A stretch of DNA of 64,000 nt from JAHBNG01 sp039028975. Its GTDB lineage: Bacteria > Chloroflexota > Anaerolineae > Caldilineales > Caldilineaceae. The translations under genes and the position numbers were made by a program. How positions within the stretch are numbered: the first letter of the stretch is position 1; every line of letters begins with the position of its first letter. Under the pieces are notes generated by a model. That model saw only the letters and a program-made list of their open reading frames with translations. It had not been told where the DNA came from and ran no database searches. This document shows positions 59,976-64,000 of this stretch, piece by piece. The DNA is taken from NCBI GenBank assembly GCA_039028975.1, contig JBCCHB010000011.1, positions 62,001 to 126,000 on the forward strand, in the 5' to 3' direction.

Positions 59976-62018
59976 GTGCGCCCAGAAATCAACGTTGATC
60001 CTCTTTTACAACCCCTTACCCTACGCAACGTCACCTTCCGTAACCGCATTATGAGCACCAGCCACTCGGAAGGCTTCTCCGACAAGGGGATGCCCGCGGA
60101 GCCGCTGCAGCGCTACCACGAAGAGAAGGCACGCGGCGGCATCGGTCTAACTATGTTTGGCGGCTCCAGCAATGTTGCGCCAGATTCGCCCGATGTCTTT
60201 GGTCAGCTCAACTTTGGTACCGACGCAGTGATTCCCTATTTGCAGCAGTTTTCGCAACGGGTCCACAAACATGGCGCAGCCCTCATGGTCCAACTCACTC
60301 ACTTGGGAAGGCGCGGTCAGTCCACAGTTCAGGATTGGCTACCCACCATTGCCCCATCCTCTATACGCGAAACAGTCCACCGTAGCACACCCAAGGAGAT
60401 GGATCAATACGATATTCAACGGGTAATTCGTCAGTACGGCGACGCGGCGGTGCGCTGTAAAGAGGGAGGGCTGGACGGCATAGAAACCATGACTGGCGGC
60501 CATCTGACGGGCCAATTTCTTTCACCCATGACCAACCGTCGCACTGATGAATACGGTGGTTCGCTGGAAAATCGGCTACGCTTTATCCGAGAGGTCCATG
60601 CTGAGATAAGGCAGCGGGTTGGTGACGATTTCCTGGTCGGCATCCGCTATGTGATCGATGAAATTTCTGCGGGCTGGCTCACCCGAGAAGAAGCCCTCAA
60701 AGCGGCCCAACTGCTGGAGCAGGACGGCACTATCGACTTTTTCAACATCAACCTGGGTCGCATCGACCGCCAGCGGGGTCTCTCCGAAGAGTGTATGCCA
60801 GGCATCGAGCAGCCACTTGCCCCTTTTCTGGAAGATGTGGGTCAGTTTCGTGCCGAAATGAAGACGCCTGTCTTCCATGCCGCTCGGATTATCCATATTG
60901 AAACCGCTCGTCGAGCGATCCAAGACGGCATCTTAGACATGGTTGCCATGACTCGCGCCCACATTGCGGATCCTCATTTGGTCAACAAAATTATGCGAGG
61001 AGAGGAAGATCGGGTGCGCCCCTGCGTTGGCACCCAGTTCTGCCACGGGATGGCAAAGCCCCTAAGCTGCATTCATAACCCGGCTTCAGGGCGTGATGGC
61101 AAGCTGCCCCAAATCATCGAACGGGCTGCGGACTCGCGCAAGGTGGTCATCGTGGGGGGCGGCATCGCGGGCATGGAGGCAGCCCGAGTTACCGCGGAGC
61201 GGGGGCATAACGTACTCTTGTTCGAAGCAAGCAACAGACTTGGTGGGCAGGTCAACATCGCATCTCAGTTTGTGCCCCGTAGCGGTTTACAGGGCATTGT
61301 TACCTGGCGCAGGGACGAACTACTCCATCTGAACGTGGATGTGAGGCTGAATAAACAAGCAAGTGCCGAAGATATTCTGGCAGAGAAGCCGGATGTAGTG
61401 ATTATCGCCACGGGCGGAACGCCTAACATCTTCGATTTCACAGGCACAGAATATTGTCACTCGGTCTGGGATGGGCTGAATAATCCAGATGATTATTCTG
61501 AAAGTGAGGTGTTGATCTACGATGGCATGGGGCAGCACCAAGCGCCGAGCGCAGCGGTCCACCTAGCCGAGGCGGGCGCACGCATCACCTTTGTCACCAT
61601 GGATGATCGAGCCGCTGAGGAGATGGGTGGCTCTGAACGGGTTATGCACCGTAAACGCTTCCAGCAGCAGCGCATCCCCGTCCACACGGATCTGCGGGTT
61701 GAGCGGGTTGAGCAAGTTGGTGATAAGTTACAGGGTACCTTTGTCCACGAATTGACTGATTCAACCCACCACTTTACGGCCGATCACATTCTTATTGAGC
61801 AGGGAACCCGCCCTATCGATGAACTCTATTACGCCATGCGCGGCAATGCCTGTAACCAAGGCGTGACTGACATCACGTCCTTGCTGGCTGGAGAACCACA
61901 GCCCCAGCGAGGTGCGTGGACCAGCGGCTATGAACTGCACCGGATTGGTGATGCAGTTAGCAGCCGTTCCATTCATTCCGCCGTCTATGATGCGCTTCGG
62001 CTTTGCCACGTACTCTAG
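59976..62018 (+). CDS. Old-yellow-enzyme-type N-demethylase (DgcA/stachydrine demethylase-like)
   Basis: GTG start after GGAGG. The 680-residue protein has an FMN barrel (LRNRIMSTSHSEGF-like start FRNRIMSTSHSEGFSDKGMP, then HEEKARGGIGLTMFGGSSNVAPDSP, HLGRRGQS). A Cys cluster region (PCVGTQFCHGMAKPLSCIHNP) and an FAD/NAD half with VIVGGGIAGMEAARVTAERGH follow. This is the architecture of 2,4-dienoyl-CoA reductase relatives. The MSTSH and MFGGSSNVAPDSP segments point to the subgroup that demethylates dimethylglycine or N-methylproline. The second Cys of the usual CxxCxxxC is Thr here, as the motif reads CVGTQFC. Paired with the sarcosine-oxidase-like gene just upstream, successive N-demethylations are plausible. 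Confidence 0.85.
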   Translation: MRPEINVDPLLQPLTLRNVTFRNRIMSTSHSEGFSDKGMPAEPLQRYHEEKARGGIGLTMFGGSSNVAPDSPDVFGQLNFGTDAVIPYLQQFSQRVHKHGAALMVQLTHLGRRGQSTVQDWLPTIAPSSIRETVHRSTPKEMDQYDIQRVIRQYGDAAVRCKEGGLDGIETMTGGHLTGQFLSPMTNRRTDEYGGSLENRLRFIREVHAEIRQRVGDDFLVGIRYVIDEISAGWLTREEALKAAQLLEQDGTIDFFNINLGRIDRQRGLSEECMPGIEQPLAPFLEDVGQFRAEMKTPVFHAARIIHIETARRAIQDGILDMVAMTRAHIADPHLVNKIMRGEEDRVRPCVGTQFCHGMAKPLSCIHNPASGRDGKLPQIIERAADSRKVVIVGGGIAGMEAARVTAERGHNVLLFEASNRLGGQVNIASQFVPRSGLQGIVTWRRDELLHLNVDVRLNKQASAEDILAEKPDVVIIATGGTPNIFDFTGTEYCHSVWDGLNNPDDYSESEVLIYDGMGQHQAPSAAVHLAEAGARITFVTMDDRAAEEMGGSERVMHRKRFQQQRIPVHTDLRVERVEQVGDKLQGTFVHELTDSTHHFTADHILIEQGTRPIDELYYAMRGNACNQGVTDITSLLAGEPQPQRGAWTSGYELHRIGDAVSSRSIHSAVYDALRLCHVL

Positions 62019-62209
62019 ATTGGGCTAAGGGGAGGCACAGTGAGTTGCTCACTTTTCAGCCAAATCAACTACGCTCGATGCTTGGTAGTAATATGAGATA
62101 ATCTCAGACCGTGTCATTTCCGGGCCTGCCCTGTCCAGCCATGGGCGCAAAGCGCCAAAGGAGCCGAAGGGAAAGAGGAGGAGAAATCTGGGATTTGCAA
62201 GCTCCAGCC

Positions 62210-62308
62210 GTAGACCGTCTATTTTGGGTAGGGAAGGTGGCGTAATCGACCTGCTCCAAGTGAAACTCACGGATTCTTGATGTCCATCGTCCTGCAAGGA
62301 CGGTCTAC
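62210..62308. repeat. 99-bp element bounded by perfect 10-bp inverted repeats
   Basis: GTAGACCGTC (62210-62219) and GACGGTCTAC (62299-62308) enclose about 80 bp without a reading frame. A small GTGAG-TTG-CTCAC hairpin followed by TTTT (62040-62056) lies just after the preceding gene. The rest of 62019-62400, between convergent genes, holds nothing I can name. Confidence 0.5.
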
Positions 62309-62400
62309 TTATGGCTACCAATGGTCCGTCCTAATGGTGCAAAATTTGCCATACAGTGCAACAGTGCATGAAGGTATAACTAGATGCACAGATCGGTTGC

Positions 62401-63195
62401 TCACTCCCCCTTAAAGACCGGCTGCCGCTTCTCCATAAATGCCCGCCGCCCTTCAATATAATCCTCGCTGTCATAACATTCTTTGACCAAACTGGCACAA
62501 TACTCCAGATCAGTCGGACTATCGTGATCCACAATTTGGGCCACAATCTTCTTGACGGAGTTGATGGTTAGTGGTGCATTTTGGGCAATAGAGGAACAAT
62601 AATCCCGTACATACTCCTCCAGTACATTCGTCGGAACCACTCGGTTGATCAGACCCATGCCCAGCGCTTCATTGGCCGAAAAGAGTCGGGCAGTATAGAA
62701 GATCTCTTTGGCATAAGCTGGACCAACCACATCCACCAACTGCTTGAGACCGTCGTGTCCATACCCCAGCCCTAACTTGGCCGCAGGGATGGCGAAGCGT
62801 GAATCTTCAGAGGCGATGCGCATATCGCAGTTGAGGGTGATGCCTACGCCTCCACCCACGCAGACACCTTGAATCATGGCAATGGTGGGCTTATTGACAG
62901 CACACAGGATCCTGTTTGCTCGCCCCGATTCTTGATTGTAGAATTGGACATTCTCTGCTGAGTTGCGCATCTTTTCAAACTCGGAGATATCCGCCCCGGC
63001 CACAAATGCTTTGGTCCCAGCACCCTTGAGCACAATTACGCGGATGTCAGGATCGGCTTCAAACGCTTCGAGTACAGTCGGAACAGCCTGCCACATCTCC
63101 AGAGAGACGGCGTTGCGCTTCTCGGGTTGATTGAAGGTTAGCCAGCCGATATGATCATCTTTTTCGGCAATGATCTTCTCTGTCTTTAAATTCAT
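62401..63195 (-). CDS. Crotonase-fold (enoyl-CoA hydratase/isomerase family) protein
   Basis: The 264-residue protein has AFVAGADISEFEKM and QGVCVGGGVGITLNCDMRIAS, the two oxyanion-hole segments of the crotonase family, and a CoA-binding N-terminus (GWLTFNQPEKRNAVSLEMW). Both catalytic Glu residues of true hydratases are missing: the GGGCEL position reads GGGVGI and the QPEILLG position reads IPAAKLG. A different crotonase reaction is therefore likely. AAAGGTG lies upstream on the minus strand. Only 2 bp separate it from the CoA-transferase gene, so they form an operon. Confidence 0.87.
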   Translation of the reverse strand: MNLKTEKIIAEKDDHIGWLTFNQPEKRNAVSLEMWQAVPTVLEAFEADPDIRVIVLKGAGTKAFVAGADISEFEKMRNSAENVQFYNQESGRANRILCAVNKPTIAMIQGVCVGGGVGITLNCDMRIASEDSRFAIPAAKLGLGYGHDGLKQLVDVVGPAYAKEIFYTARLFSANEALGMGLINRVVPTNVLEEYVRDYCSSIAQNAPLTINSVKKIVAQIVDHDSPTDLEYCASLVKECYDSEDYIEGRRAFMEKRQPVFKGE

Positions 63196-63197
63196 GA

Positions 63198-64000
63198 TTA
63201 GATGACACCTTTCTCTTTTAGGTTAGATAGTTGGTCGGATGAAATGCCATATTCGACTAAAATTTCGGTAGTATGTTGCCCAATTTCTGGCGTGGCACTG
63301 CGCACGTGAAAGGGGGTGTTGCTTAAGTTTACTCCTTGCCCTAAGATCTCAATAGATCCTAATGTCGGATGATCAACTGGCGCTGCCATGCCCAGATGTT
63401 GTACTTGGGGATCGTCAAAGGTTTCGTTGATGGCGTTGACTGGACCACAGGGAACGCCGGCTTCGTTGAGCAGCTCCACCCATTCTAGGGTAGTCTTGGT
63501 GCAGGTGATCTCAGCGATTTGGGCGTTCATCTCATCCCGGTTTTCATAGCGGGCTGCCCCCGTCTCAAATTTGGGGTCAGTGAGCCAATCTTCTCGCCCT
63601 AGCGATTGGCAAAAGCGAATATAGATGGGTTGTCCACCTGTCGCCAAATTGATGTGACCATCTTTTGTTGGATAAAGACCAGTTGGCACGCCAGTGGGAT
63701 GATAATTTCCCGCTTGCTGGGGAACATGATCATTCATCAACCAACGCACGGCCTGGAAATCTAGCATGGCCACTTGAGCCTGTAGAAGCGACGTGTCTAC
63801 CCATTGCCCTTCCCCAGATTCTTCCCTCCCCAGTAGTGCCACAAGGATACCTATCGCACAGTAAAGTCCCGCCGTCAGATCCGCCAAGGGAATTCCTGCT
63901 CGTACTGGTCCCTGGCCAGGCATCCCAGTGATAGACATGAGGCCGCCCATGCCTTGGGCCACCTGATCATAACCAGGGAGATTCCCATATGGCCCATCTT
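63198..64000 (-). CDS. Class III (CaiB/BaiF) CoA-transferase, N-terminal part outside window
   Basis: The reading frame continues to the window edge, starting mid-protein at GPYGNLPGYDQVAQGMGGLM, the characteristic segment of family III CoA-transferases. It continues with MSITGMPGQGPVRAGIPLADLTAGLYCAIGILVALLGREESGEGQWVDTSLL and ends SDQLSNLKEKGVI. It would move CoA between carboxylic acids by a covalent aspartyl mechanism. The catalytic Asp is expected near the IPLADLTAG segment (GDxxG-like). The downstream crotonase gene suggests joint breakdown of an acyl-CoA substrate. Confidence 0.9.
   Translation of the reverse strand, partial: DGPYGNLPGYDQVAQGMGGLMSITGMPGQGPVRAGIPLADLTAGLYCAIGILVALLGREESGEGQWVDTSLLQAQVAMLDFQAVRWLMNDHVPQQAGNYHPTGVPTGLYPTKDGHINLATGGQPIYIRFCQSLGREDWLTDPKFETGAARYENRDEMNAQIAEITCTKTTLEWVELLNEAGVPCGPVNAINETFDDPQVQHLGMAAPVDHPTLGSIEILGQGVNLSNTPFHVRSATPEIGQHTTEILVEYGISSDQLSNLKEKGVI

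Noticed and set aside
62049..62321. 90-codon minus-strand frame in the gap after the DgcA-like gene
   Set aside because: No recognisable motif or ribosome site, and it crosses the inverted-repeat element.

Overview
The window looks like one large iron and metal acquisition region of a bacterium, most likely a Chloroflexota (Anaerolineae/Caldilineae-like) organism. That placement is an inference: many lipoproteins share the short signal peptide ending in a LLAAC-type lipobox, no TonB/outer-membrane receptor is present, and the G+C content is moderate. No rRNA, tRNA, CRISPR array or intact transposase was seen.

Layout. 1-11633: a head-to-tail array of seven siderophore/heme-type (FecB/FepB/BtuF-like) substrate-binding lipoproteins; the first four carry two binding domains each. 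11878-17452: L-2-hydroxyglutarate oxidase-like enzyme, a flavodoxin-sulfotransferase fusion, another binding lipoprotein and a DoxX-like membrane protein. 17496-20916: a FecCD permease pair plus the only FecE-type ATPase of the window. 21206-27305: aldehyde dehydrogenase, two more binding lipoproteins, an FMN-binding PPOX protein and a sarcosine-oxidase-like flavoenzyme. 27542-34103: a heterodimeric ABC pair resembling YbtPQ/IrtAB siderophore importers, a broken DoxX gene and a second FecCD pair. 34227-39655: an ECF-type importer (three YkoE-like membrane proteins, a methyltransferase, a duplicated ATPase and a T component). 39684-50778: rhodanese, O-methyltransferase, two more binding lipoproteins, a sucrase/ferredoxin-like protein, a HugZ-like heme protein, a second flavodoxin fusion, ferritin, an Lrp regulator and a third FecCD pair. 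51022-54222: MerR regulator plus Zn/Cd-type P1B-ATPase. 54817-62018: Opp/Nik-type transporter without its ATPases, a second sarcosine-oxidase-like enzyme and a DgcA-like old-yellow-enzyme protein. 62401-64000 (minus strand): crotonase and class III CoA-transferase.

Working model: 12 binding proteins (16 binding domains) feed three BtuC-type permease pairs; the YbtPQ-like and ECF transporters add further routes; HugZ-like and PPOX proteins may handle heme or flavin chemistry; ferritin stores iron; two flavodoxins fit an iron-sparing electron-transfer role; the P1B-ATPase and MerR regulator handle excess metal. No siderophore biosynthesis genes are visible.

The most unusual structural feature is repetitive intergenic DNA. 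Heptamer arrays (units such as ACCAATG, AGGACCA, GTGAATG, GACTCTA) abut or contain the start codons of about ten genes, often exactly in heptamer register. A second family forms hairpins (GCGTTGGAGCG / CGCTCCAACGC) just upstream of Shine-Dalgarno sites. A third (GCTTCGACAGGCTCAGC) lies inside coding sequence at the domain junctions of the two-domain binding proteins. A heptamer array likewise encodes the linker of one flavodoxin fusion. Together these suggest that repeats have shaped gene starts and gene fusions here.
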